Shown piece by piece: positions 8,222 to 16,066 of a DNA stretch of 64,000 nucleotides. Origin of the DNA: Pseudobacteriovorax antillogorgiicola (GTDB taxonomy: Bacteria; Bdellovibrionota_B; Oligoflexia; Oligoflexales; Oligoflexaceae); contig NZ_FWZT01000023.1 in assembly GCF_900177345.1 (NCBI RefSeq), positions 1-64,000 on the forward strand, written 5' to 3'. The notes below the pieces were generated by a model, which saw only the letters and a program-made list of their open reading frames with translations, was not told the DNA's origin and did no database searches. The translations under genes and the position numbers were made by a program. Position 1 is the first letter of the stretch, and every line of letters starts with the position of its first letter.

Positions 8222-8907
8222 TCCCGAGTCTTTCAAGGTCTGATGGTTTCTCTATGACTGCCTTGATGGTAGCCATGGCGCTACTTGGCGTCATCATCGT
8301 AATGTTGACCCGATCTCAGGTGCAGCAGAACAAAGCCAAAGACAGTATTAGCCAGAGCCAAAGCTACAAAAATCTAGATAGTGCTTTGAACACTGAAATT
8401 CGCACCCTACTGCAATCCCTAGACGGCAGTCGCTGCATCGCGAATTCCGATCTATCCCTTGCAATAGAGGTTCAAAACTCTCAGATAAACTTGCGCCATC
8501 AAACAAGCGTTTTGAAGACGGGCAAGGATGCAGAAGGCAACAAACGACTAGAAAAGACCCTAGCCTCCCACAGTGGGCTCAAAGCTATTCAAACCCGTTG
8601 CTCAAGACCAAAATTCATAGGCAATTCTCAAGTTGGAAATGCATCTCAGAATCATAGCTATTTCTGCCTTGAGCTAGACCCAAGTCAACTTACGGGGCAA
8701 AGCGTCCTGGGGCGCGCGGAATATGGTTTGGTAGAGATAAGTCTGGTGTTTAAAGATCTGCTCACACTCCAAGCAGCATCCTGCCAAGCCTTTGGCGAGA
8801 GCAATACTGCGGGAGCCCAAGTCGCCTATTCCATTCACTGGCTACGGCCAGAAAAGGATAAGTTTCTTGTTAGCTCCCACCATGAAACGTTTTTCACGAA
8901 AAAATAA
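8218..8907 (+). CDS. Type IV pilin-like (pseudopilin) protein with prepilin leader
   Basis: The 229-residue protein begins with a short basic leader and a prepilin peptidase-type site, SRSDG|FSMTALMVAMALLGV, followed by a hydrophobic helix, as in type IV pilins and type II secretion pseudopilins. The usual Glu at +5 is absent (F-S-M-T-A). This is seen in some minor pseudopilins and may place it at a filament tip. The rest is a globular domain with several Cys. The start overlaps the upstream stop by 4 bases. The partner genes suggest a pilus-like or secretion device that displays the Hint protein. That is inference; no pilus ATPase or secretin is in the window. Confidence 0.7.
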   Translation: MIPSLSRSDGFSMTALMVAMALLGVIIVMLTRSQVQQNKAKDSISQSQSYKNLDSALNTEIRTLLQSLDGSRCIANSDLSLAIEVQNSQINLRHQTSVLKTGKDAEGNKRLEKTLASHSGLKAIQTRCSRPKFIGNSQVGNASQNHSYFCLELDPSQLTGQSVLGRAEYGLVEISLVFKDLLTLQAASCQAFGESNTAGAQVAYSIHWLRPEKDKFLVSSHHETFFTKK

Positions 8908-8935
8908 AGTCTGAATCCCAAACGACAATAGCGCT

Positions 8936-9241
8936 CTAGGCTCCATCCGCCAATTCGCGAAGGTAAGTAAAGGTGTAGATTCCTGTTGTGTGGCCATCGT
9001 CGAATTGGATATTCAACGCGTAGCGACCCACAGATTGGATCATGAGAGGCCTCAGAGTCTCTGGAACATCTTCCGGTTTCAACTTGGGCTCATGAGTCCA
9101 TTCATCGATACATAGTGCACACGGGCACTTACGCCTTAAAACCACGACATCAAAGATGTCCTTCCGATCATCTGTCCAAATGATGCCGAGCTGCCGATCG
9201 TTTTCCTGCCAGATTTTTTTCACTTGTATATAGTTTTGCAT
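8936..9241 (-). CDS. DUF971 / gamma-butyrobetaine hydroxylase-like N-terminal domain protein
   Basis: The 101-residue single-domain protein has the family pattern: IIWTDDRKDIFDVVVLRRKCPCALCIDEWT, then IQSVGRYALNIQFDDGHTTGIYTFTYLREL. (The first span is residues about 19-48.) The CPCALC cysteines suggest metal or Fe-S binding. DUF971 domains are commonly found next to or fused with Mrp/ApbC ATPases, and here the gene starts three bases after the mrp stop. Role is probably in iron-sulphur cluster handling with Mrp; this rests on context. Confidence 0.82.
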   Translation of the reverse strand: MQNYIQVKKIWQENDRQLGIIWTDDRKDIFDVVVLRRKCPCALCIDEWTHEPKLKPEDVPETLRPLMIQSVGRYALNIQFDDGHTTGIYTFTYLRELADGA

Positions 9242-9244
9242 CGG

Positions 9245-10363
9245 CTACTCCCACTCCAGCTTGAAGTGACTTAACGCACCTTCAGATTGGGAAGACACGA
9301 TCGACTGCTGAGCTGCGACCTGACCCGCCGCATCTAAATAGGCTTTGGCAGCGATAGAGTCTGGTGACGAAATCACAAGGGGCTTACCATCATCAGAATC
9401 CGCAGCAACCTTAGGTTCAATAGGGATTTCACCTATCATGGGCAGGCCATGTTCCTTAGCTACGCGTCGACCACCACCTTCTCTAAAGATGTAGTGCTTT
9501 TTTTCACAGCCATCACAGATAAAGTAACTCATGGTTTCCACAACTCCCAAAACAGGCACCTTGAGAGTGTCGAACATGGAAATCGCTTTTCGGACGTCGA
9601 TTAAAGCAACTTCTTGAGGAGTTGTTACTACCACCGCTCCCGTAATCGGAGCTATTTGGGAAAGGGTCAGCTGGATATCGCCAGTTCCAGGGGGATAATC
9701 TATCAACAAGTAGTCCAGCTCTCCCCAATCAATCTGCGTGAGAAACTGACGAATGATTTGAGCTACCATGGGACCGCGTAACATTTGAGCCTGCTTCGCT
9801 TCGGTAAACATCCCTACCGAAATGATCTTCACGCCTCCGAACTGAGGCGGTACAATCAACTGGCCTCGCGTTTCTTCGGGCTTGCCCACCTTCGTCATTT
9901 GCATCATGGATGGTCCATAGATATCAGCATCGAGAATGCCAACTTTGGAGCCAGCCTGGGCCAAACCATAAGCTAAGTTCACGGTACTGGTGGACTTGCC
10001 GACACCACCTTTACCACTAGCAACAGCGATAATGCTTTTAACACCACCGAGAGCCTCTTTCACTAAATCGGGAATGGTGTCACGGCGCTTTGGTGTTTGT
10101 GCAGTCATCTCAATATGAGCTTCGTCGACTCCCTCAAGAGCTTCCACAACTTCGCGACACTGGGCCTGAAGCTGCTCTTTGACCGGACAGGCGGGAGTGG
10201 TCAACTCCACAACCACATGAACCTTTTTGCCTTTGATATCGACCTTTTTGACAAAGCCGAGACTGACGATATCGCGATGTAAGTCAGGATCTTGCACGGC
10301 CTTCAAGGCCTCGCGCACCGCATCTTCCGAAATACCGCCTTTAAAACGATCGAATATACCCAT
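9245..10363 (-). CDS. mrp: Mrp/ApbC-type iron-sulphur cluster carrier ATPase
   Basis: The 372-residue protein has an N-terminal MIP18/DUF59 domain (about 1-95, with the TTPACPVK cysteine) and a P-loop ATPase with the deviant Walker A VASGKGGVGKSTSTVNLA (about 113-130). A C-terminal CxxC (FICDGCEKKH) of Nbp35/ApbC proteins would bind a bridging Fe-S cluster in a homodimer. It delivers Fe-S clusters to apoproteins in the cytosol. I place the start at ATG 10363, with AAGGAG overlapping the trxB stop, rather than the TTG one codon earlier. Order trxB-mrp-DUF971 with tiny gaps indicates one transcript. Confidence 0.93.
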   Translation of the reverse strand: MGIFDRFKGGISEDAVREALKAVQDPDLHRDIVSLGFVKKVDIKGKKVHVVVELTTPACPVKEQLQAQCREVVEALEGVDEAHIEMTAQTPKRRDTIPDLVKEALGGVKSIIAVASGKGGVGKSTSTVNLAYGLAQAGSKVGILDADIYGPSMMQMTKVGKPEETRGQLIVPPQFGGVKIISVGMFTEAKQAQMLRGPMVAQIIRQFLTQIDWGELDYLLIDYPPGTGDIQLTLSQIAPITGAVVVTTPQEVALIDVRKAISMFDTLKVPVLGVVETMSYFICDGCEKKHYIFREGGGRRVAKEHGLPMIGEIPIEPKVAADSDDGKPLVISSPDSIAAKAYLDAAGQVAAQQSIVSSQSEGALSHFKLEWE

Positions 10364-10372
10364 CAAATCTCC

Positions 10373-11305
10373 TTACGCATCAAGCGCTTCCACATAGTGC
10401 TGGGCTTGGATTGCAGCCTGGCAGCCCATTCCAGCGGCGGTGATCGCCTGCTTGAAGTTCGGATCAGCGATGTCACCAGCTGCAAAAACTCCGGGAGTCT
10501 TAGTTTTCGTAAAATCCTTCACCACAATGTAGCCGTGATCATCAACATCCACGTAATCACTGAAAAGCTCCGAGTTTGGATTGTGGCCGATCGCATAGAA
10601 AAGCCCATCAAGCTCGATGTCTTCGGTTTCGCCAGTTTCCGCATGCTTGATACGAACGCCGGTAAGGCCACTATCATCGGATAGAGTTTCCAGGGTTTCA
10701 TAAGGCACTTTGAAAGTGATCTTAGGATCGTTTTGAGCCTTCTTTAACATGATCGGCGATGCTCGGAACACATCACGTCGATGAATCAAAATCACTTCAG
10801 AGCAAAGCTTCGCCAGGTAGGTCGCTTCTTCCATTGCGGAGTCACCACCACCAACAACAGCTACTTTCTTATTCCGATAGAAAAAGCCATCACAGGTAGC
10901 ACAGGTAGAAAGACCGCGACCCATGAGTTGCGCTTCACCTTCGAGACCAAGAGTTCGCGCTGTGGCTCCCGTACAGATAATAACCGACTTTGCATGAATC
11001 TCATCATCACCAGCCCAGAGCTTCTTCACTGGTCCGTCAAGCTCCACTCTAGTGATGGAGTCGTAGATGATTTTAGTGCCAAAACGCTCTGCTTGAGCTG
11101 TCATATCTTGCATGAGCTTGGGGCCCATGATTCCATTTTCGAAACCTGGGAAATTCTCCACATCAGTGGTGATGGTCAACTGGCCGCCGTGTTGAATTCC
11201 GGCATAGATAACAGGCTTTAGATTAGCCCGTGCTGCATAAATCGCCGCTGTCAATCCAGCAGGCCCTGTCCCAACGATGACAACATCATGTATCTCTTGA
11301 CTCAT
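10373..11305 (-). CDS. trxB: Thioredoxin reductase (NADPH)
   Basis: The 310-residue flavoprotein has the FAD motif GTGPAGLTAAIYAARAN near the N-terminus, the redox-active disulphide CATC, the NADPH motif VVGGGDSAMEEA and the C-terminal FAD-contact motif GVFAAGDIADP. It reduces thioredoxin in the cytosol. The true start is very likely ATG 11305 (MSQEIHDVV), five bases after AAGGAGTT, not the longer frame that begins at 11356. It leads the operon with mrp and the DUF971 gene, which groups thiol-redox and Fe-S functions. Confidence 0.96.
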   Translation of the reverse strand: MSQEIHDVVIVGTGPAGLTAAIYAARANLKPVIYAGIQHGGQLTITTDVENFPGFENGIMGPKLMQDMTAQAERFGTKIIYDSITRVELDGPVKKLWAGDDEIHAKSVIICTGATARTLGLEGEAQLMGRGLSTCATCDGFFYRNKKVAVVGGGDSAMEEATYLAKLCSEVILIHRRDVFRASPIMLKKAQNDPKITFKVPYETLETLSDDSGLTGVRIKHAETGETEDIELDGLFYAIGHNPNSELFSDYVDVDDHGYIVVKDFTKTKTPGVFAAGDIADPNFKQAITAAGMGCQAAIQAQHYVEALDA

Positions 11306-11511
11306 TTCTAACTCCTTATGGCTCTCTGACCCACCCTTTTGAACAGGGCTGAGCATGGGGTATTTTATAGGGTAAACTATAAGAATTTTTGTAATTTATT
11401 GGGAGGCGTTCCAAGTTTGATGATTGTTCTTGCCTCCGACCAGCCACCTTACCAGCAAAGCTTCGAGATGTCATGATCGGAGCTGCGGACGCAGGCAGCA
11501 GAAGGCCCATA

Positions 11512-12555
11512 TCACAAGGGTTTGCCTTGCTCCATCGCGCTCAGCATCAACGGCAGACTTACATCGTAGCGGTAGGACGTTCCGGAATGGTTGTCATCAA
11601 ACTCAAAGTAATGATGGCTGATGCCGTTTTGTGAAAGTTTGTCTGTAAACTGCCGAGCCCCGTAGTGCAAATTGTACTGGTCTCTATTGCCACATTCAAT
11701 ATAAAGGCAGGCTAGTTGCCGTAAAGCATCCTGATGATCGCTCTTTTCGATCAGATGAACAGGATCATGCCCGAGCCATTGCTGCCAGACCTGCTCATCC
11801 ACAACCCCAGTTCGAAGATCGATTGGAATTTGGAAGCCGTCGGGATTGTGAAGATCTGGGCTGTAGGTGGCAGACATTCCGAGCAGCATCAGAAGATGCA
11901 CATCTCGACCAGACACCTTCACCGCCTGGCGGCATTCGTCAATGTAAGCCTGAATATCACCGTTGTAGCGCTTGAGGCCATTGCATAGATCAATCAGATC
12001 ACGGCGATATACAGCGTCAAAGCCCATATCTCCACTATGGCAAGCCACCGATGCAAAGGTTCCAGGATAGGCCATGGCTAAACGCAAAGCTCCAAACCCT
12101 CCTGACGATCTGCCGAACACACCACGATAAGCAGCACCAGGCTGCACGGGGAAGTTTTCTTCCACGAAGGGAATCAGCTCGTGAACAAGGTGGTCACCAT
12201 GTGGTCCTAAAAAGTCCGAATTGATGTATTGACTCCCTCCAAAGCTCGTATAAAGATCGGGACTCACAACGATGCACGGGGGAATTTGCCCTTGGTCAAT
12301 CAATCGGGTGAGTCGATCAAAAAGTGACTCTTTGAAGGGTTGCCAATCAAACTGGCTTCGCCCCGCGTTGGTCCAGGGAGCTAAGCAATAGAGAACTGGA
12401 AAGCGCCGGCTTTTGTCATGAGCCGCCTGAGGCATATAGATGGTCAGGGGCCTGATGTGGTCTTCACCGGCGCGATTGTGCTTCAAAAGAGAGCTTTCTA
12501 TATGAAGCTTCTCGATCCACGGCTGGTTCTCCGGGGCTGGTATGATCGTTTTCAT
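11512..12555 (-). CDS. Esterase-family alpha/beta hydrolase (enterochelin esterase/esterase D-like)
   Basis: The 347-residue protein has the esterase-D-like fold: PLTIYMPQAAHDKSRRFPVLY, then the nucleophile elbow GRSSGGFGALRLAMAYP with Ser in G-x-S-x-G, and a final HH..FDDNHSGTSYRY segment that could supply the catalytic His. No signal peptide is evident, so it is probably cytosolic. Family members cleave esters such as S-formylglutathione, enterobactin or feruloyl esters; the substrate cannot be read from sequence. TAGGAG precedes the ATG. It is monocistronic and divergent from the M50-like gene. Confidence 0.82.
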   Translation of the reverse strand: MKTIIPAPENQPWIEKLHIESSLLKHNRAGEDHIRPLTIYMPQAAHDKSRRFPVLYCLAPWTNAGRSQFDWQPFKESLFDRLTRLIDQGQIPPCIVVSPDLYTSFGGSQYINSDFLGPHGDHLVHELIPFVEENFPVQPGAAYRGVFGRSSGGFGALRLAMAYPGTFASVACHSGDMGFDAVYRRDLIDLCNGLKRYNGDIQAYIDECRQAVKVSGRDVHLLMLLGMSATYSPDLHNPDGFQIPIDLRTGVVDEQVWQQWLGHDPVHLIEKSDHQDALRQLACLYIECGNRDQYNLHYGARQFTDKLSQNGISHHYFEFDDNHSGTSYRYDVSLPLMLSAMEQGKPL

Positions 12556-12586
12556 CAGATGACTCCTATCGCTCCTGCAAGCAGCG

Positions 12587-12615
12587 TTGTGACAATGCTT
12601 TGAAGCAGCTATATT
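12587..12615 (+). promoter_or_regulatory. Sigma-70-like promoter for the M50-like gene
   Basis: TTGTGA (12587-12592) and TATATT (12610-12615) are separated by 17 bases and lie about 40 bases before the ATG at 12654. They fall in the 98-base divergent region shared with the esterase gene. Confidence 0.45.
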
Positions 12616-12653
12616 AGACTGGTTATCGATTTTAGAACAAGAAGGACTTTTTC

Positions 12654-13307
12654 ATGGATTTTTCATTCGCCACCCGGGTTCTCAACCAGATGCTTGCCCT
12701 GATCATAGCACTGATCGTGAGTGAAGTGGCTCAGGCGTACATGGCAAAAAAACAGGGTGACGATACTGCGGAACGAGAAGGGCGCCTCACCCTGAACCCA
12801 ATCCCTCATCTAGACCCAGTTGGGACCATTCTATTCCCTCTTATTGGCTCAATGCTTGGTGGCTTCATTTTTGGCTGGGCTAAACCAATCCCTGTGAACA
12901 CCCGCAACCTAGTAGACCCTAAATGGAGTCCAGTAAAAATCGCTGCATCAGGACCGATCGCCATGCTGCTCTTGTCAACCCTCGCCCTTGGCGGACAGTT
13001 AGCAATTGGCAATGTTGCCGAAGGAAGCCCATTGATCGCCTTTAGCCGGCTCTTTGAAAATATGGTCTTTCTTTCGGCGTTTTTGGCACTATTTCATCTC
13101 CTACCAATCTACCCACTGGCCGGAGGAGTCTTGCTTTCGACACTCTTGCCGTATGATATGAGGCAGAAATACGAATCCATTGTGATTCCCTACGGCTTTT
13201 TTATCATTATCGGCCTGATGTTAGTAGGCGCATTCCGCATTCTCGCAGTTGGCGCTCAGTTCTGGATTGGCATTTCATACATGCTCTTAAATCCATTATT
13301 CGCCTAA
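12654..13307 (+). CDS. Site-2-protease-like (M50) membrane protein lacking the zinc ligands
   Basis: The 217-residue multi-pass membrane protein aligns by eye with bacterial M50/site-2 proteases of the rhomboid-sized type: EGRLTLNPIPHLDPVGTILFPL, FGWAKPIPVNTRNL, LLPIYPLAGG. (The first motif spans residues about 43-64.) The zinc motif HExxH is replaced by SEVAQ (about residues 23-27), and the NPxDG-type Asp by Ala (PLAGG). All three metal ligands are therefore missing while the fold-specific motifs remain. It should be proteolytically inactive. It may bind substrates as a pseudoprotease. AAGGACTTTTTC precedes the ATG. It is convergent with pgpA. Confidence 0.8.
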   Translation: MDFSFATRVLNQMLALIIALIVSEVAQAYMAKKQGDDTAEREGRLTLNPIPHLDPVGTILFPLIGSMLGGFIFGWAKPIPVNTRNLVDPKWSPVKIAASGPIAMLLLSTLALGGQLAIGNVAEGSPLIAFSRLFENMVFLSAFLALFHLLPIYPLAGGVLLSTLLPYDMRQKYESIVIPYGFFIIIGLMLVGAFRILAVGAQFWIGISYMLLNPLFA

Positions 13308-13313
13308 TACCAG

Positions 13314-13328
13314 GGGGCTCTAAGCCCC
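13314..13328. terminator. Shared terminator-like hairpin between the M50-like gene and pgpA
   Basis: GGGGCT and AGCCCC form a 6-bp GC-rich stem with a 3-base loop in the 12-base gap between two convergent genes; it overlaps the pgpA stop codon. There is no long T-run on either side. Confidence 0.4.
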
Positions 13329-13826
13329 TACAATCCAATTCACCGTAAGAAAATCGAGAATCAAAATACCTAGCACAACAATCCCTGCTAGCAAGTCATC
13401 TAGTAAGGTACCGAAAGGACCATAAACTCCACGATCAACCCAGCCGATAAACAAGGGCTTCGTGATATCGAAGAGTCGAAACAGAGCAAATCCCACCAGC
13501 CATAGTTCCCACGATGGTGCGAAGAATGCGATCGGAATCGCCTGACCTGCCACCTCATCAATAACTATGCTCTTGTCGTCATGAGCATCCCAGAGGGTTT
13601 CTGTTTTTTTAATGACCCAGTAGGAAAAAATCGAAAAAACAAACAGCAGGCTGGTAACCACAAACCAAAATGGAATATTTCCTATGCTATGGCGAGCCAG
13701 ATAGTAAATGCCACTGCCCAAAGCCAAACCCGGCAGAGATCCCCACGTTCCTGGTGCTTTTGGCATCTGACCTAAGGGGTAACACGTTGCCAAAAACGTA
13801 AAGGTATTCATGGGCTTTTTGCTCAT
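13320..13826 (-). CDS. pgpA: Phosphatidylglycerophosphatase A
   Basis: The 168-residue membrane protein has the PgpA motifs GQMPKAPGTWGSLPG, DDKSIVIDEVAGQAIP and DRGVYGPFGTLLDDLLAG, whose acidic residues form the Mg2+ site. It dephosphorylates phosphatidylglycerol phosphate to phosphatidylglycerol in the inner membrane. Several hydrophobic helices are visible. Its ATG overlaps the stop of the epimerase gene (ATGA), so the two are co-translated. Confidence 0.93.
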   Translation of the reverse strand: MSKKPMNTFTFLATCYPLGQMPKAPGTWGSLPGLALGSGIYYLARHSIGNIPFWFVVTSLLFVFSIFSYWVIKKTETLWDAHDDKSIVIDEVAGQAIPIAFFAPSWELWLVGFALFRLFDITKPLFIGWVDRGVYGPFGTLLDDLLAGIVVLGILILDFLTVNWIVGA

Positions 13827-14272
13827 CCATGAGTCTCCTGTACCAGCTCCAGCAAGATGCCCCCCGTTGCCCTTGGATGAACGAAGGCAATGCGGGTTTT
13901 ATGGGCACCGCCTCGTGGAACTTCATCGATCATCTGGATCTGGTGCTCCTTCATTTTTGCAATCGCAAGCTCAATATCGTCGACTTGCAAGGCTAGGTGA
14001 TGGATACCTCCCCCTCGGATTTCGAGGTATTTCTTGATCGGCCCGTCTTGGCCCTCCTCGTTCTCCAAAATCTCAAGGCGACTGTCGCTAGTAGCGGCTC
14101 CATTAGCCGAACCGAACATCATCGTATTGGTTTTCTGTTCCTTGACCAATTCATCTCCATGCCAAGGCAGATCCAAAACCTCTTTAAAGAACCAAGCTGC
14201 TCGCCCTGGATCTTTCGCTGCAATACCAATATGGCTTATGCCAAGTATCTTCATGTGCCAATCCAATGTCAT
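13823..14272 (-). CDS. mce: Methylmalonyl-CoA epimerase (glyoxalase/VOC fold)
   Basis: From ATG 14272 the product is 149 residues: MTLDWHMKILGISHIGIAAKD. GGGGAAATA precedes this ATG, so I prefer it over the longer frame starting at 14332; a start at 14254 (MKILGIS) is also possible. VOC-fold metal ligands are visible as His in ISHIGIA, Glu in YLEIRGGGIHHLALQVDD (with HH), and a terminal Glu in GGILLELVQE. It interconverts the methylmalonyl-CoA epimers in propionate metabolism, linking to succinyl-CoA. No mutase gene is in the window. Confidence 0.85.
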   Translation of the reverse strand: MTLDWHMKILGISHIGIAAKDPGRAAWFFKEVLDLPWHGDELVKEQKTNTMMFGSANGAATSDSRLEILENEEGQDGPIKKYLEIRGGGIHHLALQVDDIELAIAKMKEHQIQMIDEVPRGGAHKTRIAFVHPRATGGILLELVQETHG

Positions 14273-14330
14273 TATTTCCCCGACTCGCGCTATTATAGGG
14301 ACGTGAAAAATTTTTTGCGAAGGGGTTTTC

Positions 14331-16037
14331 ATGGATCACAAGAAACTAGAGCAGATGCTGATCGGGCTTCATCACAAAAACTATCGACTCTATAAGGAGA
14401 TCAAGGGGGAGACCCTGTTCCCAAACTTTCGCTTGATAGTTGATCATGTGCAAGGGGACCCCTTTGCTGCTCCTAGTAAGATGCGAATTTTTCTTGATCC
14501 TAGCACCCACCAGATTCCCCAAAGCTATGCCAATAACCAGACACGCACCATCGCCCTCCGCGACTACATCACTAGAAAATTTAGCCAGGCCGCCAGAAAA
14601 TCATCGAAGCCTATAGGCACCGGCAAAGGGGGATTTATTGGTATTGATACTCCTGGGCAGCAGATCCTAGATCGCTCCTCCTGTTTCGTTCACCAGGATC
14701 ATGGCCTGGAGATCCGCTTCACTCTGGGTCTGCCTGCCGACGGACGAAAGATACTAGGACGAGAAGCTGCATACTTGCTCATCAATATCCTGCCCCAGCT
14801 TGTGGAAAAGATCTGCTTTCCCCAGCTAGAGGAAGGCGAACTCAAGCTTCACGTCGATACATACGAAGATAACGCTGCTTTAAGAAAGCAACTTTCGGAG
14901 CATCACCTTGTAGCTTTCGTGGCGAACAACTCACGCCTGCCCCGAGCAAGTGGTATCGACGATCGGCCCCTGGCATCAGAAGACCTTGTGCCCTTTGCAA
15001 CCCCTTCATCATTCGAGATCACCTTAAGTTGCCCTCATCGTGGCTCCGTCAAAGGTATGGGAATACCCCAAGGGGTCACCTTGATCGTCGGCGGTGGATA
15101 CCACGGCAAGTCCACGCTACTCCATGGCATAGAGAAAGGTATCTACGCTCATATTCCAGGGGATGGCCGGGAGTTTGTCGTTACTGAGCCTTCAGCATTT
15201 AAAGTAAGGTCAGAAGACGGTCGCAGCATACAATCGGTTGCGATATCGCCATTCATTAACAATTTGCCCCAGAAAAAGTCTACCCGCCAATTTTCATCCC
15301 TCAATGCTAGTGGGAGCACCTCACAAGCAGCTAATATTATGGAGGCCTTGGAACTCGACTGCCAAACTTTATTAATTGATGAAGACACCTCGGCAACTAA
15401 CTTCATGATCCGGGATCACCGCATGCAGGCTCTCATTGTCGACAAAGACGAGCCCATCACACCATTCATCGATCGCATCCAAGAGCTAAAGGCAAAGGGC
15501 ATTTCAACGATTATGGTAGTCGGCGGCAGTGGAGATTACTTTGAAGTCGCCGATCATATTATTGGCTTAAAGTCTTACGAGGCCATGGACATGACTCAAG
15601 AGGCGAAGACGATCGCCGAAAAATTCCCTAGCCAACGGCATCAGGACGCCAAACAAGCATTTCAGATCCAAGGCACTCGTTGCCTTCGGGCGCAGGGACT
15701 ATCACCAAGATTTAGAAATCGAGAGCAGCATGTAAAAATCAGGGAGATCGATGAGATTTTTTATGGATCAGAAGCGATCGACCTGAGCCACGTCGAGCAA
15801 CTTGTAGATGGCAGTCAGTTAAGAACCATAGCCTATCTTATGGCCTACCTATATCGTTCGTCGCCAGGGAGCATCAGTTTTAAAGACTCTATTATTCAGG
15901 CCATTTCTAAACTTGGTCAGGAAGGGTATGAAGGGATTCACGATCTTCCTGATGGTGATATGGCCCAAGTTCGCCCCCTTGATTTAGCATGCGCCCTTAA
16001 TCGGCTTCGCAGTTTATCTGTAGATCTTGTACCTTGA
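14331..16037 (+). CDS. Predicted ATPase of the ABC class (COG3044-type)
   Basis: The 568-residue protein belongs to the soluble ABC-class ATPase family of unknown function. The N-terminus LIGLHHKNYRLYKEIKGE is typical of the family. A P-loop (VGGGYHGKSTLLHGIEKG, about residues 250-267) and Walker B with LLIDEDTSATNFMIRD follow. There are no transmembrane segments and no transporter partner, so it is cytosolic. It overlaps the far 5' end of the epimerase longest frame on the other strand, which supports the shorter epimerase start. Its substrate is unknown. Confidence 0.87.
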   Translation: MDHKKLEQMLIGLHHKNYRLYKEIKGETLFPNFRLIVDHVQGDPFAAPSKMRIFLDPSTHQIPQSYANNQTRTIALRDYITRKFSQAARKSSKPIGTGKGGFIGIDTPGQQILDRSSCFVHQDHGLEIRFTLGLPADGRKILGREAAYLLINILPQLVEKICFPQLEEGELKLHVDTYEDNAALRKQLSEHHLVAFVANNSRLPRASGIDDRPLASEDLVPFATPSSFEITLSCPHRGSVKGMGIPQGVTLIVGGGYHGKSTLLHGIEKGIYAHIPGDGREFVVTEPSAFKVRSEDGRSIQSVAISPFINNLPQKKSTRQFSSLNASGSTSQAANIMEALELDCQTLLIDEDTSATNFMIRDHRMQALIVDKDEPITPFIDRIQELKAKGISTIMVVGGSGDYFEVADHIIGLKSYEAMDMTQEAKTIAEKFPSQRHQDAKQAFQIQGTRCLRAQGLSPRFRNREQHVKIREIDEIFYGSEAIDLSHVEQLVDGSQLRTIAYLMAYLYRSSPGSISFKDSIIQAISKLGQEGYEGIHDLPDGDMAQVRPLDLACALNRLRSLSVDLVP

Positions 16038-16066
16038 GAACGTTCTTCGACTAAATAGGATTAACT

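Noticed and set aside
11306-11356. 17 extra N-terminal codons of thioredoxin reductase
   Set aside because: AAGGAGTT lies directly before the ATG at 11305, and the FAD motif is at the usual distance from that start.
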